The notes: generated by a model from the sequence alone, not told the origin. DNA of 64,000 nt from Arsukibacterium ikkense (GCF_000987775.1 NZ_LAHO01000020.1:1-64000), one strand, 5' to 3'; shown: positions 18,201 through 26,355, counted from the first letter of the stretch. Numbers and translations: made by a program.

Positions 18201-18967
18201 TAATAAAACGCCAAATGACGTGCCGTTAGCTGGTTTAATTGCTGCTGCTTGCTCTGATACAGCTTTAAAAACGCCAGCAGCAAAGCCAGCGCGGGCTCGG
18301 TCTGCCCCGACTGCCACAAGGGTGCCAAACGCTCCTCAGACTCCTGCTGTAAATAGCGGCCCAGTTCCATGGCAGCAGCGCAGCAGCGCGCCAGCGCATC
18401 AGCCACCGCAATCGCCGGGCTGTGGGCAGGCGCTGTCAGCGCAAATAGGCTGTGGCGCTGGTCAAACTGTGCAGCCGGCACTAATGGCAATTGCTGCAAA
18501 GCTGGCGCGAGGTGCAACTGCCAGCTGGTACTCAGCTTATCAGCCAGCAACAAAGCGGGCTCAGAGCCGGCTGCCAGCAGCTGCTGATACCAGTGATTAA
18601 ACTGCAACAGCAACCTTTGCACAAACTGCAGCTGCTGGCGCTGGGATTGTTCTGCCAATGCCTGCCAGTCTTGTTGCAATCCTGACAAGTCCAGCGCCGC
18701 AATTTGGGCCAGCGTTACCAGCTCACTATGATGGAACAGTGGCTGCCAATTGTTGCCGGTAGCTGCCGCACTGTCTTCGCTGTTGTCGCTGATAAAACGG
18801 ATCTGCCCGGCCAGAGCGGCAGTTAAACTCAACAACTGATTAATATTCAGCTCATCCACCTGAAAATAGCCGGCCTGCAGCGGCGCATAGCGCTGCTCTG
18901 TTTGCGCGGTGCCGTCAGTATAAAACTGCGCTGGCCAGCGCATGGCCTGATTATGATCAGCACTCAC
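15224..18967 (-). CDS. Large eCIS baseplate J-like wedge protein (Afp11-like)
   Basis: A 1247-residue protein, the largest in the cluster. The C-terminal ~330 residues have the baseplate J/gp6 layout: TPYDYERLVLQAFPQLAKVKC, then repeated PGRLLLVVLAKV and FEQLQVRCAVKLNG strands, then helical segments. The first ~900 residues are beta-rich and poorly conserved by eye, and look like expanded wing domains. The start is GTG in a GTGA overlap with the gp25 stop, and no better ATG is nearby. It forms the baseplate wedge with the ~804-residue protein. It is longer than the Afp11 of Serratia as I remember it, so an inserted domain is possible. Confidence 0.8.
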   Translation of the reverse strand: MSADHNQAMRWPAQFYTDGTAQTEQRYAPLQAGYFQVDELNINQLLSLTAALAGQIRFISDNSEDSAAATGNNWQPLFHHSELVTLAQIAALDLSGLQQDWQALAEQSQRQQLQFVQRLLLQFNHWYQQLLAAGSEPALLLADKLSTSWQLHLAPALQQLPLVPAAQFDQRHSLFALTAPAHSPAIAVADALARCCAAAMELGRYLQQESEERLAPLWQSGQTEPALALLLAFLKLYQSKQQQLNQLTARHLAFYYDDCLKMRWQQAARQRLWLSLPLQGQATAIQLNANTLFSAGKDSAGKPVLFRNVQPQWLARVQVQQLCSVSLLSSKRISPEHELGFVSRMYSSAHSAELNTAQPLFVADDTVARLPGFAIESAALALSEGERSISVALTLAVPDELTTEFNNLQPLLLQCQQLTEFYRLFGLLFSYYLFGPEQWLSDEDKMRLQQKAKLLCLAEGASHSYNCIAQLLQDDRMTVFYRYCSNLFLLRLSSADGYSDVAEYSLQPLGNDRLGLLLNCQLSSSFAPVQANAQGVASLQLLLNPTAKLCGYTLCSQFDLLHCRIEVSVRGACQLNLANQQGPLDGSKPFWPFGPVPGRGSYLLFNHADWQQKQLQQLELELHWTQLPEHIDGFVSHYAGYAEPGAGLEQRIGNYSFKAQLDLLDTGQWQTLTEQRQQSADCSLFASQPDSNRLAGKQSLIFTDVRAFQLSSVQANVPYQNSATAGFFRLTLRQPAMAFGHSHYATALSSALLYNARHKRPQPLPLTPYAPQLQLFSVNYRASADIYTRQDPPVGSLDRLRQLYPFGQRQSYPLSDRSAVRLLPYFAHQAYVCLGLAGDDISGQLSLLFELEPAQGSSDTVPEDALHWQYLHNDQWQDLPQQALLSDSSYGLTCSGAVLLQLPHRLQQQHQLMPAGLAWLRLCCPAHSRRYGRLRRIQTNAVAVEAVDPERQLSAQQLAGAVPLQWQYHSKLAGMGPPDYLLPLQDVRSAESASARIQRIAERLSHKQRACTPYDYERLVLQAFPQLAKVKCFANASLQHTQLSPGRLLLVVLAKVTACQHRACSQVLVSGELLRQIKHFVTQLASPFATIEVANPGFEQLQVRCAVKLNGMRQGGDGLQLLQQELSDYLCPWVSAGQLARFGWELRPQLLQSFIQQRSYIDYVTDFSLLHISEYGSRQYRMLDSACFSSGHQPVLRPSRPWHLITPASQHALQLISQSRPIAAEPTGISELEIGQTFIISQEAGDG

Positions 18968-19389
18968 AGCGATACCTCTGAGCCTTCAAGCAGGTAAAAC
19001 GGATACACCATATTGTGCCGGCTGTTACTGGCACGGATCTGATAACTCAGCCTTAGCAGCAAGATGCCGTCGTACAATTGTTGCAAGTCAGGCGTGACCT
19101 GCAACAAGCGGATGCGGGGTTCATAAAACAGTACTGCGTGCTCTATCGCGGCAATAATATTGGCCAGCACATGCTCATCCACTGCGCTGAACACATAGCG
19201 CTGCAAAGCACAGCCGTATTCTGGTTGCATTACCCGCTCACCCGGTTGGGTGGAAAATAAAATCCGCAGACTTTGCTCAATATCCAACTCGTCGGTTACC
19301 ATCGCCACCTGGCAAGTAGACGGACTGAACGCCGGAGGGAAAGCCCAGCCGATACCAATAAAGGCGTTATCCGGATGCTCGCTGCTCAT
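18964..19389 (-). CDS. gp25-like baseplate protein (Afp9-like)
   Basis: A 141-residue homologue of T4 gp25 / TssE, the baseplate component that nucleates the sheath. The family pattern is clear: an I-G-W-A-F-P region, then QSLRILFSTQPGERVMQPEYG (the gp25 ER-x-M-x-P-x-x-G core), then IAAIEHAVLFYEPRI. The ATG directly follows the PAAR stop (TGAATG), and the GGAGG inside the last PAAR codons acts as its ribosome site, so the two are coupled. It precedes the large wedge gene with a 4-bp overlap. Confidence 0.9.
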   Translation of the reverse strand: MSSEHPDNAFIGIGWAFPPAFSPSTCQVAMVTDELDIEQSLRILFSTQPGERVMQPEYGCALQRYVFSAVDEHVLANIIAAIEHAVLFYEPRIRLLQVTPDLQQLYDGILLLRLSYQIRASNSRHNMVYPFYLLEGSEVSL

Positions 19390-19689
19390 TCAGCCTCCTA
19401 TCATGACCGTAGCGGCGCCCATTACCACAGTACCACCATGGGCACAATTATCACCAAGACGCGCGGCAGGTTTACCGCCAATCATTACCGTAGCCGACCC
19501 CTTGATAATACTGTCGGGCGGCCCGACACAAATACAGCTGTCGCCCAACACCGCGGCCGGCAGTTTTTCAATTAGTACTGTGGCAATGCCAGGCCCCAGT
19601 ACCGGCCCCCCAACATGCGGGATCGGTGGTAAACCCGGGGTCTGCATCGGGCATTGATGCATATCGGTTAAGCGTGCAGCAGGTGGCAT
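19390..19689 (-). CDS. PAAR-repeat spike-tip protein (Afp10-like)
   Basis: A 99-residue PAAR protein that caps the spike. It has the PAARLTDMHQCP opening, two G-D-x-C/G-D-N-C-A-H-G-G turns and two ATVMIGGKPAA-type repeats, giving the zinc-bound cone fold known for PAAR proteins. No extra C-terminal domain is attached, so it is a tip only and not an effector. AAGGAGAAACT precedes the ATG. In this cluster it comes before gp25, the reverse of the numerical Afp9-Afp10 order. Confidence 0.92.
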   Translation of the reverse strand: MPPAARLTDMHQCPMQTPGLPPIPHVGGPVLGPGIATVLIEKLPAAVLGDSCICVGPPDSIIKGSATVMIGGKPAARLGDNCAHGGTVVMGAATVMIGG

Positions 19690-19698
19690 AGTTTCTCC

Positions 19699-21486
19699 TT
19701 AATTGATCAGCACCATAGCGCCTTTCACCGTGGTCTGGCCGCTGGCCGATAACTCAGCGCTGGCGTTGCCTTTGGCGGTAAAACCTACTTTGGCCTGCTG
19801 GCTGATATTCAGCGCTTCTGCGCTAAAATCCGCTTTGGCGGCCAGTTCAATATTACCGACGGCCTGCAGGCTGATTTTACCTTTGGCGTTTAAACTGATG
19901 TCTTTTGGGCTGTCCAGTAAGATACCACTGGCAGACAGCTCAGCTTTGTTGCCATGCTGGTCCTGCAACAGGATGGTTTGGCTGTCATCATCCAGCACCA
20001 CTTTGTTACCGGCCGGGGTAAAAATACTAATTTTTTTCTTCTGCTCGTCGTACTCCAGCGTCAGCTTGCTGCGGCTGACAAAGGCTTTCAGGTTATTATC
20101 TGCCGCGTGCTCATAGGCTGGCTGTTGCTTGCTGCTATATACACTGCCCAGGATCACCGGGTAACAGGGATCGCTGTTCAGATAACCTAAGATCACCTCG
20201 TCGCCAATTTCCGGCAGGCAATACTGGCCAAAACCAGCCGAAGCATAAAAGCTCAGCAGCCGGGCCCAGACGCCTTCGGTTTCAGCTTCTGCTAACGGCA
20301 CTTTGACCTGAATACGGTATTCACCGCCCGGATCGGCATCCAGCTTCAGCACCACACCAATTTGCAAACCGTTTACCCCCGGCAGTACGCCAGCGGCCAG
20401 CGGCGCACTGATATCGCTGTTTTCCGCAAACCACTGTGCCGACATACCAAAGCTGACCTGGCTGACCCAATCACCCTGTATCACGCTGTGGCGCACCTGG
20501 CTGACAAACACCTTGCCGTTAAAGCGCTCACCCACGCCGTCAACCTGCAGCAACACGCCCGGTTTTAGCAACGCCGAGCCCTGACAGCGTAGTTCGCCAC
20601 GAATACGTGACAACGCCGATTTGAGCTGCTGCCCCTTAGCCCAGCTCGTTAAGCTGTCGCTGCTAAGCGGCACATGTGTTTGCAAGCGAAGTTCCTTGAT
20701 CGCCGCCACCTTGGCCAGCGTATCGGCCGCCAGATTGCCCTGAGCGGTTAACTCTGCCGTGGACGCCTCGCTGTTTTGCAGTTGTTGACTGGCGGGGTCC
20801 CAGCTCACCGCTTTGACGGAGCTGAACTGCTGGCTGGCATCCAGACTTGCATTGAAACTCAGCAAATCATCACCGTAGGTGACTTTCAATACCGGCTCGC
20901 TGCTGATATCAGGCGGCGCTACGCTTAACTTACCGTCATCTGCACACAGCAGCATGCCGTTCACTTCAGCGCGCAGCAGCATAAAATCCCAATCGCTGCT
21001 GTAGTACTGCACCAGCTCGGCATGGCTTTCACTGGTGGCGGTGGCTTGACAACTGGCACCATATTTACCGGCCAGTTGCTGCCAGATATCACTGTCGGTC
21101 ATGTCGACATAGTTGGCGTTATGGCGTGCCAATGTGGCAGCAAACAAGCTGTCACGACACTCCACCACCAAGTCGGCCTGATTGTTGCCCCTGATGCTTA
21201 AACTGTGCTTGACCACTACACCACTGAACACCTGTTGCTCGTCATCACCATAACCCAGTTTCACCACCAATTTAGCCCCGGGTGCCAGCTGCGGCTGGTT
21301 CGATAGCGGAAAGTCTTTATTCGGCATATCGCCATCACTAAAGGTTAAAATCGCCTGCGGAATGCGATTTAAAGCTTTGCTTATTTCGACACTGATCACA
21401 CTGACACTGTCTGCCAGCACCTGGCCATCACTGCTGATCACCAACCGTACCGGGCCCTCGGCCCCCTGCAGTGGAGAATTTGCCAT
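19699..21486 (-). CDS. VgrG/gp27-gp5-like spike protein (Afp8-like)
   Basis: A 595-residue spike. The N-terminal ~360 residues are gp27/phage-late-control-D-like. The middle (about 370-470) holds a gp5 OB-fold segment (VKVPLAEAETEGVWARL, then GFGQYCLPEIGDEVILGYL). The C-terminus is a repetitive beta-helix of KGKISLQAVGNIELAAKAD-type repeats that ends at residue 595 without a toxin extension. It trimerises under the PAAR tip. The gene lies 2 bp after the Afp7-like stop. Confidence 0.92.
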   Translation of the reverse strand: MANSPLQGAEGPVRLVISSDGQVLADSVSVISVEISKALNRIPQAILTFSDGDMPNKDFPLSNQPQLAPGAKLVVKLGYGDDEQQVFSGVVVKHSLSIRGNNQADLVVECRDSLFAATLARHNANYVDMTDSDIWQQLAGKYGASCQATATSESHAELVQYYSSDWDFMLLRAEVNGMLLCADDGKLSVAPPDISSEPVLKVTYGDDLLSFNASLDASQQFSSVKAVSWDPASQQLQNSEASTAELTAQGNLAADTLAKVAAIKELRLQTHVPLSSDSLTSWAKGQQLKSALSRIRGELRCQGSALLKPGVLLQVDGVGERFNGKVFVSQVRHSVIQGDWVSQVSFGMSAQWFAENSDISAPLAAGVLPGVNGLQIGVVLKLDADPGGEYRIQVKVPLAEAETEGVWARLLSFYASAGFGQYCLPEIGDEVILGYLNSDPCYPVILGSVYSSKQQPAYEHAADNNLKAFVSRSKLTLEYDEQKKKISIFTPAGNKVVLDDDSQTILLQDQHGNKAELSASGILLDSPKDISLNAKGKISLQAVGNIELAAKADFSAEALNISQQAKVGFTAKGNASAELSASGQTTVKGAMVLIN

Positions 21487-21488
21487 AG

Positions 21489-22166
21489 TTACCTCAACGG
21501 CGGAAAATACAGCATGGTGCCGGGCGTAAGCACACTAACGCTGTTCAGCTGGTTAAACTCGGCCACCGCCAGGTAGTAACTGCTGTCACGATACTGGCGG
21601 TAACACAGCAACGGCAGGGTATCGCCGGCTTTTACCAGGATCTGATGGGTTAAGTCCGGAGACTGCCTGTCGGCCTTTAATGCCTCCTGTTTATTTGACA
21701 TATAGCTGCCAAAATTCAGTTTTATTTTTGCCCGTAGCGGATCGCCGCCGGGTTTAAACAAGGTGTAATCCACCGTCATACTGCTTAAACGGCCAACAAA
21801 GCTGAAACTCTGGCCCCATTGCAGCTTGACGATGCTGGGCTCATGCTTTTCACCGACATAGTGATACACCACGTTTTTCAGCTGCTGTACCTGCTGGCTG
21901 ACATCAACTGCCGCAGCTTGCGGCACCACGCCGGTACCATCCAGTATCAGCTCAAAACTGAGCTTTTCCTGCTGATACTGGCTCAGCTTGCTTTCCACCG
22001 CCGATTTACCAATTGGCAGGCTAGTACTGTTGTCACTGTTATAGCTGATGCCCAGCTGATGGTTCAGGCTGGCCGGGTTGATCATGGCCTGAAACTGGCC
22101 TTCGCCAGTGGGCTGACCGTTATGATCACAACAACTGATGCTAAGCAGGGTTTTGCTGCCACTCAT
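21489..22166 (-). CDS. LysM-containing hub protein (Afp7-like)
   Basis: A 225-residue hub component that connects tube and spike, equivalent to Afp7 and phage gp53-like LysM proteins. Residues 1-165 contain the FQAMINPASLNHQLGISY and GDPLRAKIKLNFGSY features typical of the family. The last ~55 residues (HQILVKAGDTLPLLCYRQY, then PGTMLYFPP) form a LysM-like module, used here for protein contacts rather than peptidoglycan binding. The start overlaps the DUF5908 stop by one base (TAATG). Confidence 0.88.
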   Translation of the reverse strand: MSGSKTLLSISCCDHNGQPTGEGQFQAMINPASLNHQLGISYNSDNSTSLPIGKSAVESKLSQYQQEKLSFELILDGTGVVPQAAAVDVSQQVQQLKNVVYHYVGEKHEPSIVKLQWGQSFSFVGRLSSMTVDYTLFKPGGDPLRAKIKLNFGSYMSNKQEALKADRQSPDLTHQILVKAGDTLPLLCYRQYRDSSYYLAVAEFNQLNSVSVLTPGTMLYFPPLR

Positions 22167-22339
22167 TAGCGCGGCCTCTGTTCAAACCGGGCCTGTTCAA
22201 CCAGACGCTGGCATTCCTGCAGGATATCCTCCTTTAACTGGCGCAGCGCCTGGGCTTGTAATGCCTGCAGCTGTTGTGGCTCGGGTTCAGGTTCCAGCAA
22301 GGTAGATTTAACTATCAGTCGGCTGACTTCAATTGGCAT
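22166..22339 (-). CDS. Small DUF5908-type eCIS protein (Afp6-like)
   Basis: A 57-residue protein. Translation starts MPIEVSRLIVKSTL and continues with a Glu/Gln/Leu-rich helix ending EQRPR. The N-terminal MPIE-hydrophobic pattern is that of DUF5908 proteins, which sit between the Afp5-like tube and the Afp7-like hub in eCIS operons. The gene begins 4 bp after the tube stop and ends in a TAATG overlap with the hub start. No function has been established for this family to my knowledge; conservation in position suggests a structural or assembly part. Confidence 0.8.
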   Translation of the reverse strand: MPIEVSRLIVKSTLLEPEPEPQQLQALQAQALRQLKEDILQECQRLVEQARFEQRPR

Positions 22340-22343
22340 TGGC

Positions 22344-22802
22344 TTAGCCCTCCCGGCTCAGATATTGATAGCTGAATTCCAGCTTTTCGATGGCCACTTC
22401 GTTTTTACTGGCATTAAAGGCCTCTACCTGCCAGCTAACCGGCCAGGCATTAACAAAACCCCAACTGCGCGCCGGCTGGCCATTGCTGTCGAGCAAAGCC
22501 ACGCTGATGGTCATCGGCGTAATAGCACTGTCCAGGCCCTGTTCAAATACCTTAAGACACCACTTGATTAAGGGTGAATTTACGTCGGCGATACCACGCT
22601 TTAATACCAGATTGCTGTGTTTAACCGCTTTGGGCAACTTGTGCACAAAGCGGTTTTCACCGCCTTCTATTACCTCTTCAGTATCCATTTGCACCCCGAT
22701 GCCCGACACCTCCTGAAAGGCGGTGTCGGTGCTATCACCTGTTGCAGCAAATTTCACCCGAAAATAAAACGCCGGTAGCGGATATTCCGCTTGCTCAGTC
22801 AT
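22344..22802 (-). CDS. Second tube protein, hub-proximal (Afp5-like)
   Basis: A 152-residue Hcp/gp19-fold tube protein. It starts with the family's PLPAFYFRVKF strand, followed by FQEVSGIGVQMDTEEVIEGG and KAVKHSNLVLKRGI, and ends EKLEFSYQYLSREG. It is about as long as the Afp1-like gene just upstream but clearly diverged. In Afp/PVC systems Afp5 forms the layer that adapts the main tube to the hub. Confidence 0.9.
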   Translation of the reverse strand: MTEQAEYPLPAFYFRVKFAATGDSTDTAFQEVSGIGVQMDTEEVIEGGENRFVHKLPKAVKHSNLVLKRGIADVNSPLIKWCLKVFEQGLDSAITPMTISVALLDSNGQPARSWGFVNAWPVSWQVEAFNASKNEVAIEKLEFSYQYLSREG

Positions 22803-22815
22803 ACGTTTTTACCTG

Positions 22816-23274
22816 TCAGGGATTATCTATAGTGATACCTTCGTGCACAATTTCGATGGTTTCTATCGCCACCTCATTGCCGTCGGATTTCAGATCAGTA
22901 CCGGTGATCTTGGTAGGCCAGGCGTTGGTTAAGGTCCACACCATAGTTGTCCCCCCTTCCTCATCCAGCAGACTAATGGTAATGGGCAGCCGTTTTATCG
23001 TGTTCATCTTGATCTGGCTGAACCAGGTCCAGAATTTGTTATCCGATTTATACACGCCTTTTTTCATGGTCACGTTGCCAGACTTTTTCAGCCCCGGCAT
23101 CTTAGTGGCGGAAAATACCGGGTTGTCGCCAGCGCGATATTCAATAATTTGCGCCTCAACATCCAGGCCAGACACCTCCTGAAACGACATTACTTCAGAG
23201 TCCCATTTCACCTGAAAATAAAACTTCGGCAAGGGCCATACCGAAGTGGATTGGGTTGAACCGTCATCAGCCAT
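22816..23274 (-). CDS. Main inner-tube protein (Afp1-like)
   Basis: A 152-residue tube monomer with WPLPKFYFQVKW, FQEVSGLDVEAQIIEYR and KKSGNVTMKKGVYK motifs characteristic of Afp1/PVC1 tube subunits. Hexameric rings of it would line the sheath and hold cargo in the lumen. A strong AAGGAG site sits upstream and a separate 65-bp gap follows the sheath, consistent with high, independent translation of a major structural protein. Confidence 0.92.
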   Translation of the reverse strand: MADDGSTQSTSVWPLPKFYFQVKWDSEVMSFQEVSGLDVEAQIIEYRAGDNPVFSATKMPGLKKSGNVTMKKGVYKSDNKFWTWFSQIKMNTIKRLPITISLLDEEGGTTMVWTLTNAWPTKITGTDLKSDGNEVAIETIEIVHEGITIDNP

Positions 23275-23319
23275 TGTTAAGCTCCTTAATAAGCATGTTC
23301 ATTGTCAGTTACTCACTAT

Positions 23320-23343
23320 TCGGTTAATCAGTCGGTTAATCAG
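23320..23343. repeat. 12-bp perfect tandem repeat at the sheath stop codon
   Basis: TCGGTTAATCAG occurs twice in a row. The proximal unit contains the sheath stop TGA, and the second unit puts another TGA in the same frame 12 bp later, so termination is doubled. This is probably a simple slippage duplication in the only sizeable gap inside the structural genes. Confidence 0.6.
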
Positions 23344-24899
23344 GATTTCTGCATCTGCTGCTGGAAAGTGATTTCAATAAACTCAGCCGGCCGGATCAGT
23401 GCTACCAGCACAGTAACCCGCAAAATACCTTCGAGAATATCTTCCGAGGTCATGGTTTCGCCTAGTCCTACGCTGACGGTGAATGCATCGTCAGGTGAGG
23501 CGCCGGCTAAACCACCACGCTTCCAGATACCAGTGAGAAAGTTGCGGATCATGCTCTTAATGGTGACCCAGGTACTGGCGGTGTTGTTTTCAAACACATA
23601 GGCTTTAGTGCCAAGCCGGATGGATTCCTCCAGCATCACCATGGTGCGGCGCACACTGATATAACGCCAGTCGAGGCTGTTACCATCCAGTGTTCTGGCG
23701 CCCCATACCAGGGTGCCTTCACCAATAAAAGTGCGAATGGCATTCACGGATTTGCCCTGGGTACTGACGTTTAAATCTTCCTGCTCATCGTGGCTGATAT
23801 TGACCGCCGGTGATACCACGGCACTTAAACTGACGTTGGCCGGCGCTTTCCACACGCCCTTGGTGTTATCCACCATAGTGTAAATACCCGCCATGGCGGC
23901 AGCCGGTGGCAGTAAATTCAGCATAGTCCGCATCTGACCAAGTAACTGGCTGTATAAAGGGCTGATGGCTTTTAAGCTTTTATGCAGCAGCATTTGCTTG
24001 GCCACGCGCTCGGCGCTTTCCAGTTTGCTCCAGTCAGCGCTGATTTCGGCTATCGCATCTAACTGTTGCTGCAGTTTCAGCTGGGCCGCTTTATCGGCGG
24101 CAGTGGCAGTTTCGGCCAGTTTTGGCAGCTCATCCGGCAAATTCCGTTCTTGCTTTAACAGCTGCTGCAGCAGCTCAGCCGGCGCCAGGTTCTGGTAACT
24201 CAGATCACGCTCCTGCACTATGCTGGTGTTCAGCCACGGATAATAGGCGGTGGCGAAATCAAGGTAGTTGATACCCAGTTTACCGCGGAAGTTGTCGATG
24301 CAATCGCCATCCGGATGCTGCCGGGGTTTATAGCCCTGCCAAACATCTAAAATCGCCACCCGGTTGCGCATCTTGCCACCACAATGTGCCAGCGCGGCCT
24401 GCTGCACTGCGATGCAGTCGTCTTCGCCCAGCAGTACCGCTTCAGGAACAACCAGCATGGTAGGCTCCTGCTCCTTAATCAGCTGATCAATGCCGGCCAT
24501 TAGTTTGGCGCCTGCCACATCGTCGCCATAATTACCTACTGACACGATATAACAGGGGCCACCACCATTCTGGTAAAACAGCATCATGGCGTAGTACAGC
24601 AAATTTTTGCCGCTATCGTGGCTAAGCTGATACGATTTAGCGCCGACACTAAAGGTATTGTCATCCGGCGCAGCGGCTTCGGCCAGGCCGAACATTGGTG
24701 TCGGTGCAAAGCCAAAGTAATTATGAAACTCTGACATTGAGCTGATACGCATAGGATGATTGGTCAGTGACTTAGTGCCATTCAATGCTTTTTCGGTATA
24801 GCCGATAAAAGCCGGCACTGCCGTTGCCACTTCCACCACCGAATTGGGAAAGGCATTTTTTTCTACGATATAAACGCCAGGCGTTTTCATCTGCCCCAT
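23340..24899 (-). CDS. Contractile sheath protein (single copy, Afp2/3/4-like)
   Basis: A 519-residue sheath. The N-terminal KTPGVYIVEKNAFPNSVVEV and AVPAFIGYTE motifs and the C-terminal WRYISVRRTMVMLEESI, FENNTASTWVTIKS and IRPAEFIEITFQQQ blocks are the conserved sheath elements that form the intersubunit beta-mesh. Between them, about residues 225-330 is a helical, Ala/Gln/Leu-rich insertion (AAQLKLQQQLDAIAE) that is expected on the outer surface. Serratia Afp uses three sheath paralogues; here there is one. AAAGGATCC precedes the ATG 18 bp after the upstream gene. Confidence 0.92.
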   Translation of the reverse strand: MGQMKTPGVYIVEKNAFPNSVVEVATAVPAFIGYTEKALNGTKSLTNHPMRISSMSEFHNYFGFAPTPMFGLAEAAAPDDNTFSVGAKSYQLSHDSGKNLLYYAMMLFYQNGGGPCYIVSVGNYGDDVAGAKLMAGIDQLIKEQEPTMLVVPEAVLLGEDDCIAVQQAALAHCGGKMRNRVAILDVWQGYKPRQHPDGDCIDNFRGKLGINYLDFATAYYPWLNTSIVQERDLSYQNLAPAELLQQLLKQERNLPDELPKLAETATAADKAAQLKLQQQLDAIAEISADWSKLESAERVAKQMLLHKSLKAISPLYSQLLGQMRTMLNLLPPAAAMAGIYTMVDNTKGVWKAPANVSLSAVVSPAVNISHDEQEDLNVSTQGKSVNAIRTFIGEGTLVWGARTLDGNSLDWRYISVRRTMVMLEESIRLGTKAYVFENNTASTWVTIKSMIRNFLTGIWKRGGLAGASPDDAFTVSVGLGETMTSEDILEGILRVTVLVALIRPAEFIEITFQQQMQKS

Positions 24900-24916
24900 G
24901 ATTGGATCCTTTCTGG

Positions 24917-25777
24917 TTAATAGTTAAGATATATTTCCGCTATGTTGCTCGGTACTCCGTTTGCTACTGCCAAACCACACTGTCCGGCTGCCGCCACCGG
25001 CAACCGTTTAATGAGGATTTTTTCACTTTGTTCGTCCTGGCTTACCAAGGCAAAGCGGTACAGGCTCTGCTGTGCCAGTGCCAGCGGCGCGCTGGAGTCA
25101 AATACTTTGGCGCTGCGCCCATTGGCCAGGGTGACATCAGGCTGCTGCACAAATTGTGGTGCCGATAGTGTTGAGCCATGCGGCGCCAGATCGCGTATTT
25201 GCACTGGCTGCGTAAAGCTGTCACCACAAAGGTAATAGCGCCAGATACGGCGCCGGCTGCCAAAGCTAAGCAGATAATGTCGCACCTTAGCAGCCGTAAG
25301 CTGGGTGATGTCTGAGCGCAGGATCGTCAGAGCCAGCACCAGAACCGGCAGCGGTGTCTGTTTAAGTTCAGGCAGTGCCATCAGTTTAGGGTCAGTGCTG
25401 CTGATCACATCAGCTGCATTTAATTCAGCGCCGCTATGTAGACGTAACTGCTCATCCTGCTGCAGCGGCGTACTATTGTCGCAATACAACAGCTGGCCCT
25501 GTTGTAACGCCGGCTCAGTGTAACTGCCAAACTGCGCATCACGGCTGTACAGCAAAAAATGCAGTGTCAGGGGGCTGTCGCAGCATGCCGCGGCGATATC
25601 ACGCCGGCTGCTATCAAGCAGCAACATAGCGCCCTGCTTGGTGGCTTTAAACAACAGTTGCGCATTATGCAGCCGTCGCGACGTGTCAGCAGTGGGTTTC
25701 AAATCAGCCTGTTGCAGATAGCCTGTCGTGAAATAACTGTGCTGTAGCTGTATATAACACAGCGGCAGATAACTCAT
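24917..25777 (-). CDS. Unknown eCIS operon protein between tail terminator and sheath
   Basis: A 286-residue protein with no signal peptide or membrane segment. It is mixed alpha/beta by eye, with a cysteine-containing middle and a long C-terminal stretch (LYRFALVSQDEQSEKILIKRLP) of alternating strands. The start overlaps the DUF4255 stop (ATGA), and the sheath gene follows 18 bp after its stop, so it is firmly inside the operon. It does not match any Afp1-Afp16 part that I can recall. A cap, terminator adaptor or assembly chaperone role would fit the position, but this is a guess. Confidence 0.6.
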   Translation of the reverse strand: MSYLPLCYIQLQHSYFTTGYLQQADLKPTADTSRRLHNAQLLFKATKQGAMLLLDSSRRDIAAACCDSPLTLHFLLYSRDAQFGSYTEPALQQGQLLYCDNSTPLQQDEQLRLHSGAELNAADVISSTDPKLMALPELKQTPLPVLVLALTILRSDITQLTAAKVRHYLLSFGSRRRIWRYYLCGDSFTQPVQIRDLAPHGSTLSAPQFVQQPDVTLANGRSAKVFDSSAPLALAQQSLYRFALVSQDEQSEKILIKRLPVAAAGQCGLAVANGVPSNIAEIYLNY

Positions 25778-26355
25778 ACCCGGCTGCCTATATCACTAAC
25801 CGGTTTGCTTAGCAGGCTGCTCTGGCCGTAAATGTCGGCACCGTCAAAGCTGACCATCCGCACCTTATACAGCACAGATGGCAGGTATTTGCCGCTTAAC
25901 ATGCCCCATAAGTTACTGGCGTCCTGAATGCTGAGGTTTTCCAGATCCAGTGCCAGCCGCTCAATCGCCGGGTCCAGTTCTGGCAGGTTCTGATGGGTAA
26001 AAAGCGGATTGCGCTGAAAAAAGCTGATACTGGCCGACAACAAAGTGAGTGCGTCGCTGTAATTGGCGCCGTTGAAATTCGCCGCCAGCATTAAGTATAA
26101 ATTCAGGTGCAGCGGCGGTGTGCTGTTAGCACTGCGGCTAAAACCTGTGTCGAGCAGGCTGGGGTTATGGCGTGAAGCGGATTCTTTTTCTATACCAACC
26201 AGAAATAACGCCAGCTTATTATTAACGTGGGTACATACGTTACCGTCGGCTTCATTTAAATTTGATACCAGCACGATATCTTCAGCCAACTTAAAATTAT
26301 GCCGCAAGAAACGGTTAAGTTGAACCGCCAGTAGCGCCAACGTCTTTGCTATCAT
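25774..26355 (-). CDS. DUF4255 tail-terminator protein (Afp16-like)
   Basis: A 193-residue Pvc16_N/DUF4255 protein. The MIAKTLALLAVQLNRFLRH opening, the HLNLYLMLAANFNGANYSDAL core and the LSGKYLPSVLYKVRMVSFD end are typical. Afp16/PVC16 caps the sheath and tube and sets their final length. The start at 26355 was preferred on family length; in-frame upstream starts add 11-14 residues (a second ATG encodes an extra WCAFGWNNNN stretch) and no ribosome site decides clearly. It is the first gene of the injection-system operon, whereas Afp16 is last in Serratia. Confidence 0.88.
   Translation of the reverse strand: MIAKTLALLAVQLNRFLRHNFKLAEDIVLVSNLNEADGNVCTHVNNKLALFLVGIEKESASRHNPSLLDTGFSRSANSTPPLHLNLYLMLAANFNGANYSDALTLLSASISFFQRNPLFTHQNLPELDPAIERLALDLENLSIQDASNLWGMLSGKYLPSVLYKVRMVSFDGADIYGQSSLLSKPVSDIGSRV

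Noticed and set aside
4745..26355. Prophage tail or type VI secretion cluster
   Set aside because: No capsid, portal, terminase, integrase, TssJ/L/M or ClpV-type genes; the DUF4255, CIS_TMP, DUF4157 and Afp15-like ATPase genes identify an eCIS.
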